In this document: piece after piece, positions 46,162 through 57,479 of the stretch
Layout: each line of letters begins with the position of its first letter
Position numbering within the stretch: the first letter of the stretch is position 1
NCBI GenBank assembly: GCA_029582165.1
Contig: CM055871.1
Location: 26,308,802 to 26,372,801, forward strand
Length of the DNA stretch: 64,000 nucleotides
Reading direction: 5' to 3'
Source: Portulaca oleracea
Taxonomy: Eukaryota; Streptophyta; Magnoliopsida; Caryophyllales; Portulacaceae
The notes under the pieces: model-generated
The model's database searches: none
What the model was told of the DNA's origin: nothing
What the model saw: the letters and a program-made list of their open reading frames with translations, nothing else
Program-made: the position numbers and the translations under genes

Positions 46162-46511
46162 TCCGATAGAGAAGATTGGAGGGGAAATTTGCAGTCCTGA
46201 ACACTGGAATTTACGAGTACTTGTCATGATGGGTGCATTCAGTGTCAAATCATGGTTACAATTTTAATAATACATGATTTTACACAGTGGTAAATCATGG
46301 TTATAACTTGAATAAATCATGGGAATTTTTTTTTGGCGTAAAATTTCAGGACAACTCAGGAACAAAATAAAAAAATTAAATTTAAAAAAGTCATGCCATG
46401 TCAGCCTTGATCATCCCCGCATATTTTACAACTCGAATCTTATTGTCTTCCTAATCCTCCATGGAGGATCAATTTGCTTCTTAAGCCATCAATTAAGATC
46501 AATAACCTTTC

Positions 46512-47874
46512 ACGATTTTGTAACTAAAATGGTTAGGTGATCGGAAAAAAGTTAGAAAATTGATTCAATTGGGTTTAGATAGTTTCAAACTAAAATCAGT
46601 ATTAGAAATTAAAAATTTCAAAGAACTATGCTCGCACATAGGAAAGTGATATCCATTTCAGTGACTTTCTAATTTTCTAATGGCGCGCGGAGTTGTAAGT
46701 TTGGTTGTAGTTCTGGCTTCATTCGTGGGGATCCATGAACTGTTAAGAAGCGGCTTAAAGAGAAATGAAGAAATGAAAGAAAATGTTAAATTTTAGTGTT
46801 TTAATTTTGCTGTTTTTGTCTTGCTGTTTAGCTATGTTGCTTCTTTGTCGTTTATTGTTTATTCGCCGTACTTGTCTTTATAGTTTTCTCAGCGTTGGTG
46901 TTGTCTCTTTAGTATGTTTTGACTTTCAATAATAAAAAAAATAAAGATTTGATTTAAGTCGAGTTAAGATGTCCTAGTGAACTACATAATGAGGGTTTGC
47001 TTGCAGTACCATTGTCTAAATGTCTCAACAGTCCACATATCTAAATTCATTTTAACTAGGGTTGTCAAAGTTTGGTTCAGGTCATTTCTGATACAGATGA
47101 ATAGGACATTGGATAAAAGTTGATGTCCGATTTTATTCGGGTATTTTTCGAGTCGAACAATTTGGATAAGTCTAAATTTTCATCAAAATTGGGCTCGGTT
47201 AATAGGAAAATGGAAAACACTACCGTGTCCGAATTTTTAATCAAATTGGTGTAAGTCAAAATTCGGACGAGAGATCTATGACTATACCTAGTTATCTTCA
47301 AATCATACTAAATCGAATATTTGAATCAGATACTTTTGTTACAGCCTATCAATTCAAAATTTTAATAGGATACTTTGCTTTATTATTTCACAGTTCTACC
47401 AAGCTAGATCTCTACTACTATGCCCTTTTTTTTTTTTTATCACTACTACTACTAACTATGCCTCTAAGAAGTATGAGTTCCCCATTGTTATCGTAACTAC
47501 CAACCCATATAATCACACAACTCTGTCGTCAAAAGTTATATTTTTTTTTAACAATAGATAATAGTTCAACATGTAGGGGATGGAAGGGTGGGGAATTTAT
47601 CACTAAGGCAAACCATAATCAACTCTCGACAAAAAGATACATATATATAATAACTACATGTATTTATTTATTTTCATCGTATGATCGATAGCTAAACAAA
47701 CATGGAACAAAACGAGCTATGTTATATTGCTCAACCTTATACACTAACTAATTTTCTCCAGAAAAACCTGTGTTTGATAATTGCTCTATTTTAATTTCGC
47801 TGAACCTTCCCTGTATACATTAATTCGGCTCTCTTAAACCTGCAAAACATGCAACCTACAGTCATTATCCCCTT
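46512..47874. repeat. Duplicated flank of unit B
   Basis: No gene. It includes blocks shared with the other units: 46520-46640 (gtttagatagtttcaaac), 47000-47060 (tttgcttgcagtaccattgt) and 47660-47870. The block near 46790-46930, rich in tttgctgtttttgtc, may be the 3' tail of a LINE also seen near 42100 and 53000. Confidence 0.6.
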
Positions 47875-48355
47875 TGTTAGGAAAGTGTCCCAAACTCACC
47901 CAGTCTCTTGATCCCACAATTATTTGTTTCCTAATTATATTAGGATATTATTTAGGTTTCCTTATTATGTTAGGTTTCCCAATTGTATTAGATTCTAAAT
48001 CTAATTGGAGTGGGAGTCAAGGTAGGTTTATAGAGAGTTTCCCTATAAATAGTGGGTCTAGTTCACCTTGTTTGGTGTGACCAAGTTTGGGGTACCTCCT
48101 GTAGGAGGAGGTGTATTCTGATATTCAGAAATTTCGTATTCCCAATGGTGAGAGAGGTTTTGTTGAGAGTTTTGTTGACTACCAATAGTGGATTCGTTTG
48201 TGCTTGTGCCACTCGTAGTTTTTTTCCCGATTTTGGTTTCCACGTTAAATTCTTATACCCTTTATTCTTGCATTTAGTTTTTTCTCGATATCCAGTAGTC
48301 ATCTTATTTTTCGCTTCCACTGATCAATTCTGCTCTTATAATTAAAACCCTAACA
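47875..48355 (+). mobile_element. Solo LTR, copia-like
   Basis: A 481 bp sequence starting tgttaggaaagtgtccc and ending aaaccctaaca, flanked by ccctt and ccttt. Unit A has the empty site (attattcccctttttacat), so the boundaries are well supported. A TATA-like ccctataaatagtgggtc at 48043-48060 would be its promoter. Confidence 0.85.
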
Positions 48356-49106
48356 CCTTTTTTCTTTTACATCAAATACGTACTGGGATCATGTAACATG
48401 GCATGGCTTCAATTACCATTTACTAACCAATTAAAGCAAAATAGGCCGAATCTGGTTAATTAGATTGAAAATGAATTTTCATACGTTTAATGAATTTCTT
48501 TTTTGGTTTAGTGAGTTAGATGTCAAAGAATAGTACGTGCTCCCTCTACTTTTCAACCAGCTTTTTATTCTTCATATATAATATCGATCTATCACTTTAA
48601 TGAATTTATTTCTCATACATTTTAATTAATTTCTATTCTTCATCATCTATCACTGTATAGTTTCAATATAATATTCGGACAAAAAATTATGATCGTACCT
48701 AGTTATTTGACTTATTTCTAAACCAAACTAGACCGGATATTCAGATCAGACATGTTTCTTATAGCCTCTGAATTTAGAATTTTAATAGGATATTTTGCTT
48801 TATCATTTCATAGTTGAAAAGTACAAGTACCATTTATTTTATCATAAAATATCAAAATCAATGTATGTTGAGCAAATTAACTTGTTACAACCTATGACAG
48901 TTGATTGCATTAGTGAGACATAAAATTTTTTGACGGATATGATTCAATTTTGATAAATTAATTGTATGAAATTTTCAAAAAATATTCAACTATGATATAA
49001 TTTTCATTTTTTTTTCATATTTCTTTCTCCAAATTAAACTTTAAAAATCACAAATATTGTGTAATTGAGGCCGGTGGTAGTAAAATGAGCATAATATATA
49101 TTTACT
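48356..49106. other. Non-coding part of unit B
   Basis: It contains ggccgaatctggttaattag (about 48443), shared with 42901 and 54141. Otherwise AT-rich without a gene. Confidence 0.5.
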
Positions 49107-49457
49107 TAAGATGGTTCTTAACCATCTTACATTAGTCATATTTCACATTTTTATAACTTTTATTAATAGTTTCTTTAATAATTATATATATTTATCAATT
49201 ATAATAATATAATACTTATTAGCTAGGTCAAAAAATATAATAATAGCCTAATTTTATCAATCATAGTAGAAAATGCACATTTTAGACATAGTTTTATATT
49301 TATGAAATAAATATAAACAAATAATTATTTTTAAATTATTTATAAGTTGTAGTAACCCTAAAAATAATGAAACATATATTTAGAATGATTTAAATACACT
49401 TACATTTAACTTTATTGGTGATTTTGAAAAAATGCAAGATGGTTAAGAACCATCTTA
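49107..49457. mobile_element. MITE with self-complementary ends, unit B only
   Basis: The left end taagatggttcttaaccatc and the right end gatggttaagaaccatctta are inverted copies of each other, and each is nearly palindromic alone. The 350 bp between is AT-rich without coding potential. Not present beside genes A or C. Confidence 0.75.
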
Positions 49458-49535
49458 CGTCAAGATGTTTATCATTTTTCGATTTACTTAATTACCTTGA
49501 AGTAGAGATTATTATTATAAAACAGAAATAACAAA

Positions 49536-50027
49536 CTATGGGCGCGAAGCGCAAGGAGGAAGTTGAGCATCACTAGGAGGAGGCGGCGGCGGCGGCGGCC
49601 AGAGGCTCTTGTGGGGTGGTGGTGGTGGTGGTGGTGGTTGTAGTATTGGTCGTAGTAGTGGTGGCAGTTGTGGTGGACGAAGAGGACGAAGTAGTGATGG
49701 TGGTGGTAGTAGTAGTGGCGGCAGTCGCGGCAGTAGAATAGGCGGTGGAGGAGATGGACCACCAAGGACAGTGTTGATCAAATCCCTGGCTTCATCCCAA
49801 CCTTTAGATAAAGCATCCACACCTTTATTAAGAATGCCCCTCATGTATAAGGACTGGTTGTAAGAAGATATGGAAGGTAGCAATTTCCGAGGGGTAGAAT
49901 TGGAATAATGAGTGTTGTCTGTATCATCATCTGGAGCTGAGAATACCAAGTAGGGCATAATACAAAGGGAGAGAAAGGCCACCACAATCACAGAAGACAT
50001 TGTCAACTCTTTTTGCCTTCTTCTCAT
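49536..50027 (-). CDS. Small secreted proline-rich protein, copy B
   Basis: A 163-codon single-exon frame. It must start at M-R-R-R-Q (50027): the ATG upstream that other copies could use is out of frame here because of extra bases. The signal peptide is nearly identical to copy A. It shares Y-S-N-S-T-P-R-K-L-L, S-S-Y-N-Q-S-L and L-N-K-G-V-D-A-L-S-K-G-W-D. The proline-rich part is longer and mixed with Leu and Arg, then S-D-A-Q-L-P-P-C-A-S-R-P. The acidic E-E-D-D-F-D-D of A and C is missing. The promoter block is intact. Function unknown. Confidence 0.72.
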   Translation of the reverse strand: MRRRQKELTMSSVIVVAFLSLCIMPYLVFSAPDDDTDNTHYSNSTPRKLLPSISSYNQSLYMRGILNKGVDALSKGWDEARDLINTVLGGPSPPPPILLPRLPPLLLPPPSLLRPLRPPQLPPLLRPILQPPPPPPPPHKSLWPPPPPPPPSDAQLPPCASRP

Positions 50028-50195
50028 CTTGTATCTTCATGCATATGGATGCATGCAATTAGTTTTTATGTAGCTATAAGTAGCTAGTTTGTGTTTGGTT
50101 ATGTATGTCTCTACCTAGCCAATGTCTTTTCCCTTTTATAGAGTGATTGCATGCACCTTGTCACCTAACATGTATAGTGCAAAATACTAGGGTAT
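50028..50195 (-). promoter_or_regulatory. Promoter of gene B, shared block
   Basis: Minus-strand TGCATGCAATCACTC leads into TATAAAAGGG (about 50131-50140). It is almost the same as in gene A, including the upstream ACATGTTAGGTGACAAGG. Confidence 0.8.
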
Positions 50196-50640
50196 GTTTT
50201 TTTTAAATTTTTTTTTTAATTTGGATTTTTGCATTTACCAACTCTTGGTTTTTGACATTAACTTTTTTGCTATATATTTTCAAATTCATTTTTATCAATC
50301 TTAAGGTTTTTAATGTGTATTATTTTCCTTTGTTTCTGGATGAGGTATGCGTGACAATATGTTTCATTGATTTTTGATCAAAAATATCCCTGACATATCC
50401 TTTTCTCGCTCCTCCTCTAATACATCAAGCAAGTTTATCCTTTTTTTCTAATTAATTATCAAATTAATTGTCTTTTTTTTTTTTATAGGACCCATTCAAT
50501 AAAATAGGTTGTCAAACAATCATCCTCCTTTTTAGATAAAATTGGTTTATCAATTAGAGAGGGTTGACTTGATGTTTTGGTAGAATGCACTCCCGATTAA
50601 AATCGTCATTGTCGAACTTTTGACGCCTCCATGTCTCCGC
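50196..50640. repeat. Upstream DNA shared by genes B and C
   Basis: 50380-50570 matches 55500-55690, with aggacccattcaataaaata and aaaattggtttatcaa in the same order. No gene. Confidence 0.7.
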
Positions 50641-51940
50641 CAAGGTTTCCTTGTCCTATTCTTCTAGTAGGGCTAGCAAAATTTTGGCTGACTTGATAAT
50701 CCGGTTTTGTCCGACCCAGAAAAAATTGAGTATGGTCATCAATCCATCCAAATTTTAAAATCGGGCAAGGTCGGGTCCAAGTATGATCGGGATCAGGTTG
50801 TCCAAATTCTGAGGGGTAAATCTGAGTTCGTTCATTTCCGGCAATCGGACAATGCTAGCACGTGATTTGTCAACAAACTTGGGTCAACTTCTAAATTAAC
50901 TTTATGTATAATTGGGATCGGACAATGTTCAGTCATTTCAACACCAAATATATATATGAACTTGCCTTTATATATAATTAGAATTTGGACATTCGGGTTC
51001 GAACATCAGACACCCGGGTTCCGGTCTGGGTTTGAGTATGTCCTCAGTGTCCGAATTACTTATTGAACAGGGTCCGGGTAATAGGTTTTTGATCGAATGA
51101 TCGATTTGACCGAACACAAAATTACCTGGACCCGAATATTTGCTAGTCCTATCTTCAAGCAAGGGCTTGGTAATCACATACACAACCCCCAACGTGGTCG
51201 ATGATGATCGATAAAGTGCACCTTCTTCTACCATCTTCTGAAATTCAATCTGTCTAACTTATCTAACTTTTGGATATTCGAAGTGAAATCCTTCAAAAAT
51301 GTCATCTCTCCTATAAGTTAAAGATTGTTGGAAAAACAAAGAGTGTAGGATGGGTATTACCTGGATAATGAGAGAGTCAGAAGCACGCCTACTCTCTTTT
51401 GATTTATATATCAACCGTATATAGTCACATAAAGGATACAACCTAAGAGAAGGCGTTTAAGATGGAATGAATTGAATGAATGAGACAAATAGAATCCCTA
51501 TTTAATTATAGTGCTATAAAGACACCTTTTGGATAGGACAGATAGGATCAAGGCAACCCTTTGATTGGATTGTGCCTTATCATTATAGACAGAGCACTTA
51601 AGAAATCCGAACCAATATTATCTAGATATACATATATGAAGACTTGAAGAAGATGAACATTCATGAAAATTTAAAGAAATTGTACCATTTGGCCTGACAC
51701 GGACTGTATTGCCAAAGACATGGTCTGTGTCATGCACAAAAGTCTCAATTTCGTATTACATTATTTGACACGGTCCGTGTCAAACATGACACAACCCCGG
51801 CTAGATCAAATACTCAAATACTGGGTCTCCGACTACCCACATGGCCCGTGTCATAACTTGCACAGTCCATGCTACCTTAATTAGGCCTTTTATGCTCGGA
51901 AAGTCATCCGATGACTTTCGAGGCTCTCTTATACCATGTT
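50641..51940 (-). mobile_element. Copia gag-to-PBS remnant in unit C
   Basis: 51240-51430 matches 37490-37680 (tatctaacttttggatattc, tttatatatcaaccgtat) and 51640-51940 matches 37940-38230, including the decayed primer site. It is the same copia end as beside unit A, carried along by the duplication. The coding part is unreadable. Confidence 0.7.
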
Positions 51941-52053
51941 GGAACTTGGTATGTATTATAATTTTTTATGTCCCTTAGCTCAATACACACACGTACACTT
52001 GAAATATCCCAACAAATATTTGAACGATTAACTTGCTTAATTATTCTTGTTGC

Positions 52054-52153
52054 CTTTAAGGAGTTGTAGTGGTTCATAAGACTTCCCTTTGTACTGATGT
52101 TAGCTTTAAGGAGTTGTAGTGGTTCATAAGACTTCCCTTTGTACTGATGTTAG
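52054..52153. repeat. Tandem pair of 50 bp
   Basis: ctttaaggagttgtagtggt and the following 30 bases occur at 52054-52103 and 52104-52153 without a visible difference. Unit A has one copy (about 38340), so this doubling is recent. Confidence 0.9.
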
Positions 52154-53704
52154 TATATCATTGTTTGTGCTATAATAAGTTGTAGATATATTTTCCTTTG
52201 TTTTGAGGAAAATTGGATAGTGGTGCATCGTACTTCAGCTCTTAGGATTGTACTAAAACGAACTTTAAAATTGTATCAATTATAATAAATCAAATCGTGA
52301 AACTATTGGACTAAAATGCTCTGCCACCAAGTTGGGTGAAAACTAAGTCGGAGGATTGTCACAGTTCTGTGTACTACAATCTAATGATTGAAATATTTCA
52401 ACCATTATTATACTCAAATATGTTATACTATGATATACTAAACTTCAACTCATTGAATGTTAGACCTACCGGAGTCACCAATATGCATGTCATACTTTGG
52501 TTTCATATATCCAACTTGATGGTGTTGTCTTAGAATCCAATAATTTCATAATTTGGCGTACTGTCATATAATTTTAATGGTCAGTTATCACAATTCCAAA
52601 GCTTAAAATACAATGCATTACAATTCAATTTTTCATGTTTCAGTGGTCTTGTTAAAAAATTTGTCCCATTGCAATTACAAATTTCATATCTTAACTTTGA
52701 GTTCCAATAATTGATAATGAACAAATTGAAGTTTTTGTTGAGTTTGTGTTTAATAATATTGATTGAAGACTAACATGGGTCGAATAATGGGAAAAAAGTT
52801 AGGGAATTGATTCCTTAATTTGGGTTTAGATATTTTTAACAATAATATCAATAAGTTAGAAATTAAAATTTGAACGATCAAACTCCTCATTCGAGGAAAA
52901 GTAAGATCTATATTCAGTCACATTCATAATTTTGTAGTTAAGGCTTTCAGAGATGATATGTTAGAATAAAAGAAGAATCTTGTTAGATAGCTGCTTTGGT
53001 TATTATTTTTTTGTGATCATGTTGTCGCGAGTTGTGCTATTTTTTTTTTTGTTTTGCCGGACTATTGTTGTTCTGCGCTATTTTACGGATTGTGTAGCAT
53101 CTTTGATGTCTTTTTAGTCTTTTTGATTTGCAAATCATGAAAAGAAAGGAAAGTCAAGATGTCATATATATATATATATATATTATGAGCGTTTGCTTGC
53201 AGTATTTTTGTCTAAATGTCCGAATTGTTCACACATCAAAATTCATCTCAAATTAAAATTTTTACATGCTTTAATTTTTAACAGGATATTTTGGTTTGTG
53301 CTTTCACAGTTCTACCAAGAAAACGAGGTCTACTAATACACCTTTAAGAATCGGGAGATTTCACCATAGTTGAAATTTTTTTCAACTATGGTAGAATTTT
53401 TATTAAGAATTATGAATTAATTCTCATTCTCAGTGTAATTTGTATCATATAACTGCGCAATTCTCTGTCGTCAAAAGTTACATAACTACATTTATTTATT
53501 TTGATCGTACGATCGATAGCTAAGCAAACATAGAAACAACTGTAGCTATGTTTTATTGCTCAAATTCATACACAAACTAATTTTCTCCAACAAAACCTGT
53601 GTTTGATAATTTCTCTATCTTAATTTCCTTGAACCTTCCTTATGTTCAGCTATCATAAACCTGTGAAACATGCAACCGACAGTACATTAAACCCCTTTTT
53701 TTAC
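52154..53704. repeat. Duplicated flank of unit C
   Basis: No gene. It matches unit A at 38400-39110, 40770-40920 and 42340-42520. An (AT)n run lies at about 53164-53183. Confidence 0.7.
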
Positions 53705-53870
53705 CAAGGTTGTTAATATCGGGATTCTAACCTGGATCTATAGGGTAGTTAGAATTGGAATTAACCCACGTAAGTTCATGGATCGAAGTGTAGATACTAG
53801 AATCGCATTGAAGATTTTTTGGATCATAAAATTGTAATATTATAAATCAGGATCGGGATTTTAATAACTA
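53705..53870. mobile_element. 165 bp MITE-like element, copy 3
   Basis: It has the same ends and interior as the intron 6 copies (caaggttgtta to ttaataacta), with about a fifth of positions changed. It sits in the same C/T tract where unit B has the solo LTR. Confidence 0.65.
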
Positions 53871-54439
53871 ACTTAAAATCCCCTATTTTTATTTATTTAT
53901 TTGTCCACTTAACTATCTTTTTTCGTTCTTAATTATTTTTCATTTTATATTTAATATAATTTTTATCAATTTATATCTATATTCTTAATTCTACATATAA
54001 ATATTTACCAATTTAAGTAATTTTCTAAATTTTTTTTCCTAAATTTGATGGTTATCTAGGTTTCTCCTAAATCTCCTAAAGAAAAAATAAAAAGGCATGG
54101 AGGTAGTAATACCTTTTACTAAGTAATTAGAACAAAACAGGCCGAATTTGGTTAATTAATTAGATTGAAAATGAAATTTTTTCCCTAATTTTGATGGCTA
54201 TCTAGGTTTCTTCTATTTGATTGTGATGTGTACAAGTGTGTTTTAGCTCTAATTTCTCAAAGATATGGCACACATGTATGCATTTCCATACTACGGCAAG
54301 CTTTTCTTAGTTTCTTAATTTTTCGAATTGATTTTCAGAGGTTTCCCTTTTGGATTTTTAATCTCTAAACCGGTTTTCAAGAAGTTTTTACACATCCGCA
54401 TATCTTTGACTAACAATTGATTCAATGTTTTTAATTGAT
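53871..54439. other. Non-coding part of unit C
   Basis: AT-rich; contains ggccgaatttggttaattaa near 54141, shared with units A and B. No gene. Confidence 0.5.
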
Positions 54440-54671
54440 TCATGGTTTTTAATTAACGCTTATATCTTTGACAATTTGTCGCATTATATTTTATCAAAAA
54501 TTTATAATGTGATATTCCTACAATAGTATTTTTCATTATGAATCTAATGCTAGTATTTATATATAATAAAAAAATTATCTATATTTAAGAAATAAATGGT
54601 CAAATTTTCAAAGTTTTGATTAACCGGTCCATAAATCTAGAATGTGATAGATAAAATAGGAAGAAGGGTGT
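54440..54671. mobile_element. Stowaway-like MITE remnant next to gene C
   Basis: It shares caatagtatttttcattatg and aaatggtcaaattttcaaag with the MITE at 43370-43647 and has the same position relative to the gene. The left TIR is no longer visible. Confidence 0.55.
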
Positions 54672-54745
54672 ATTTTTGATCAATTACCTTGAAGTAGATA
54701 TTATTATTCAATTCCAAAGTGGAAATGATAATCAATGGGCTGGAA

Positions 54746-55226
54746 TTAAGTGCAAGGAGGAAGTTGAGCATCATCAAAGTCATCCTCTTCTCGAGGTGGC
54801 GGCCGCCTACGACGGGGCGGTGGTGGTGGCAGTGGAGGTGGTGGTGGAGGAGGCCGGAGGAGGTGGTGGTGGAGGTGGCGGAGGCGGTGGTGGTGGAAAC
54901 TGAACAACGGGTGCAGGTGGTGGTGGTGGTGGTGGTGGAGGGCCTCCAAGGACACTCCCTAACAAGCCTCCTGCTACTCCTCTACCAAGAACACTCAGGA
55001 ATAAGGACTGGTTGTAAGAAGATAAGGGAGGAGGTATTAATTTTCGAGGGGCAGAATTGGAATAAAGAGTGTTGTTGGTATCATTATTATTATCTGGGAC
55101 TGAGAATGTTAAGTAGGGCATAACACAAAGGGAGAAAAAGGCCACCACTAGTAGGGTGGCATTATTCACAGAAAACATTGCCAACACTTTTTGCCTTCTT
55201 CTCATCTTCTTCATGCATGTATGCAC
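54746..55226 (-). pseudogene. Small secreted proline-rich protein, copy C (frameshifted)
   Basis: The frame from 55226 keeps the family start, signal peptide (with three to four extra residues, N-N-A-T), the N-N-T sequon, S-N-S-A-P-R-K-L-I and S-S-Y-N-Q-S-L-F-L. It then runs through prolines into a Ser/Thr-rich end and stops at 54807 (139 codons). The family acidic segment and tail (E-E-D-D-F-D-D-A-Q-L-P-P-C-T) are still encoded just downstream in another frame, down to 54746, so the proline codons carry a frameshift. Even in that frame a stop after C-T removes the final S-R-P. The promoter is intact, so a protein with a changed tail could be made. A sequencing slip in the GGT/GGC repeats is the main alternative. 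Confidence 0.7.
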
Positions 55227-55370
55227 TTAATTTCTGTAGCTATAATTAATTACTAGCTAGCTGTGTTTGGTTATGTCTCTACCTAGCCAATGTCTTTTCC
55301 CTTTTATAGAGGGATTGCATGCATGTACCTTGTGCCTAACATGTATGGTGCAAAATACCAGGGTATGTTC
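55227..55370 (-). promoter_or_regulatory. Promoter of gene C, shared block
   Basis: Minus-strand TACATGCATGCAATCCCTC leads into TATAAAAGGG (about 55299-55308). This copy has the full RY repeat CATGCATG. Confidence 0.8.
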
Positions 55371-57479
55371 CTTTGGATGTTAGACATTAATCTTTTGCCC
55401 TTCTACATAATTTTTTTACTAGCCTTAGGTTTTTAATATGTATTATTTTGCTTTGTCTTTTGACAATGTGTTATTTGTGACAATATTTTTTCGATAATTT
55501 TCGGCCAGAAATACCCCTTGCATATCTTTTTCTCACTCGCCCTCTAATTCATAAAGCAAATCTATCTCTTTTCTAATTAATTAATTATCAAATTTAATTG
55601 TCTTTTTCTATAGGACCCCATTCGATAAAATAGGTTGTCAAATAACTATCCTCCTTTTCAGATAAAATTGGTTTATCAAGTAGAGATGGGGGAGAAAAGG
55701 AAAACAAGGGGTATTTTTGACCAGAAACCAATAAAACTTATAAAAGTATTGTCATGTTAACCCCTTAGCAGAAATGGAGAAAAAATAATACAATAAATAC
55801 ATGTTATAAACTTTAGGGACGGTAAAAATTAAGCCATCTCTTTTAGTTTGGTAGGTTTAACTTTACCTAACCTAACCTCATATAATCTTACGTTACGTTA
55901 CCTTACCTTACCATAGAATAGAATTTAGTACAATTAGATAATTTATATTAAATTTTTTTTATTCAACTCATAAAATTTATTTAAAATAAAAAGAAACAGG
56001 TGATGTCACGTTTAGTTATATTTACTACTTTCCTTACTTTACTTTTCTTTCATTTCCTTACTTTACCTTACTTTATCTAATTTAATCGTACACCCTTAAA
56101 AACAAGGCCTTAACTCATCACATGGGTAGTAAATACATAAATCCCCATATTCTTATTTGTGATTTTGTTTGGCTGAAATTAGACTATGAAGGAGAAATAT
56201 CATCATATTTGGCGCCTCCAACCCAATTCTACAAATTATACGTCCATAAATAACTTAAATAGATTAATTTATTAACTGATAGATTCAATAACAAATTGAT
56301 AAATTTTCCCATATGGATGAATTTTGATAAATTATTTATGATTTATTTTTTTTAAAAAACTTAACTTATTGAGATAGATATTTCATGATGTATCATATAA
56401 TTAACTAAATTCACCTATCAATTAAATTTAATTTGTCACCCAAATCATCATTAGTTAAGTTTAGGACTATGGTACTTTACGATCCTGAGGTCGGGGTCCA
56501 ACTTCTGAAAATTTAGATAAATATATAAATTCCAACTTATGCATATTTACGTAAATTAATTTAAAGTTATTCAAATAATACTCTTTTCATTGTAAAATGA
56601 TATTTGAAATGAACAAAGGCTTATATGATTTTTTGAGAAATAAAAGTTTATGATTACAAAAAAGAAAAATAGTTTAATTTTTCAGTATGTTGGAGGAGAG
56701 GAAGTAAGGCATAGGGAAAACAATAGTAATCTCATTTGGATATGGCTAAGGATCATGGACAAACTCATTTTCCTATTTACTATACTATATATAACTGTTT
56801 AAATGTATAAAACGTTGAATTTGCTTAGACACACAAGAAAGCTTGTTTCTCACCTTATACACTCAAATATAGATGTAGTCTAGACCAAGAATGAGTGTAT
56901 ATGAACTTTGATGACACGAACTTGGATTCTCACTTATGGGTTAACACCCCTTCGATTTGGAATAATCTTAAACTTGTGATCATCCGAGAAACGTACAAAG
57001 TATATGCCTATTGAAAGTAAGTTATCCTCTGAATTTTCAATTAATTAGTGTATATGAACTTTGATGACCCGAACTTCTTTGAACTTTGTATTCATATTGA
57101 TCAACTATGCACATTACAAACATATATCTTTTAACTTAAGTGTTAATACTGATATTATTATCTAACCTTGTGTCCTTATCCTTGGTAAGTGTTTCAGAAC
57201 TCTAAGCCCTAAGTTCCTTTCTGCGGCCACACTCATGCTTACATAGGTAGTCTTTGAATTTTGCTACATTTGTAATTAGGCTCCCATAAAGTCTATTAAG
57301 AGTTTTACCGCTCAAACTCACACCATTACAGATATCAAGCATCACTCACCTTCGAATGAATAAAAATCGATGCTTCCTACTATTAGAGAACTCCGTACGC
57401 CTTTGACCTTTAGAGATTGACATTATACTAATAGTAAAATTGAGTCATTGTTGTGAGTTGTAGAGGTTTGGGCTTTACC
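55371..57479. other. Intergenic sequence between genes C and D
   Basis: The first 300 bp match the DNA upstream of gene B. The rest is AT-rich with no gene. 55890-56100 has repeated ttaccttac/ctttac phrases. Confidence 0.5.

Larger units (their letters stand above)
44778..46511. mobile_element. Long-TIR element in unit B, containing a copia LTR
   Basis: About 280 bp at the left (44778-45060) match, inverted, the right end (46220-46511). Matching pairs include gttattgactttaat with attaagatcaataac, ggattaggatgacaat with attgtcttcctaatcc, and tttgacactgagtgca with tgcattcagtgtcaaa. Units A and C are uninterrupted here, so it inserted after the duplication. Long TIRs suggest a Mutator-like element. 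No transposase is present. Confidence 0.8.

Noticed and set aside
49609..49863. Plus-strand Gly-rich proteins opposite the polyproline tracts (also near 54676-54903 and 60945-61133)
   Set aside because: They are the antisense reading of proline codons; the minus strand carries the signal peptide, promoter and conserved blocks.
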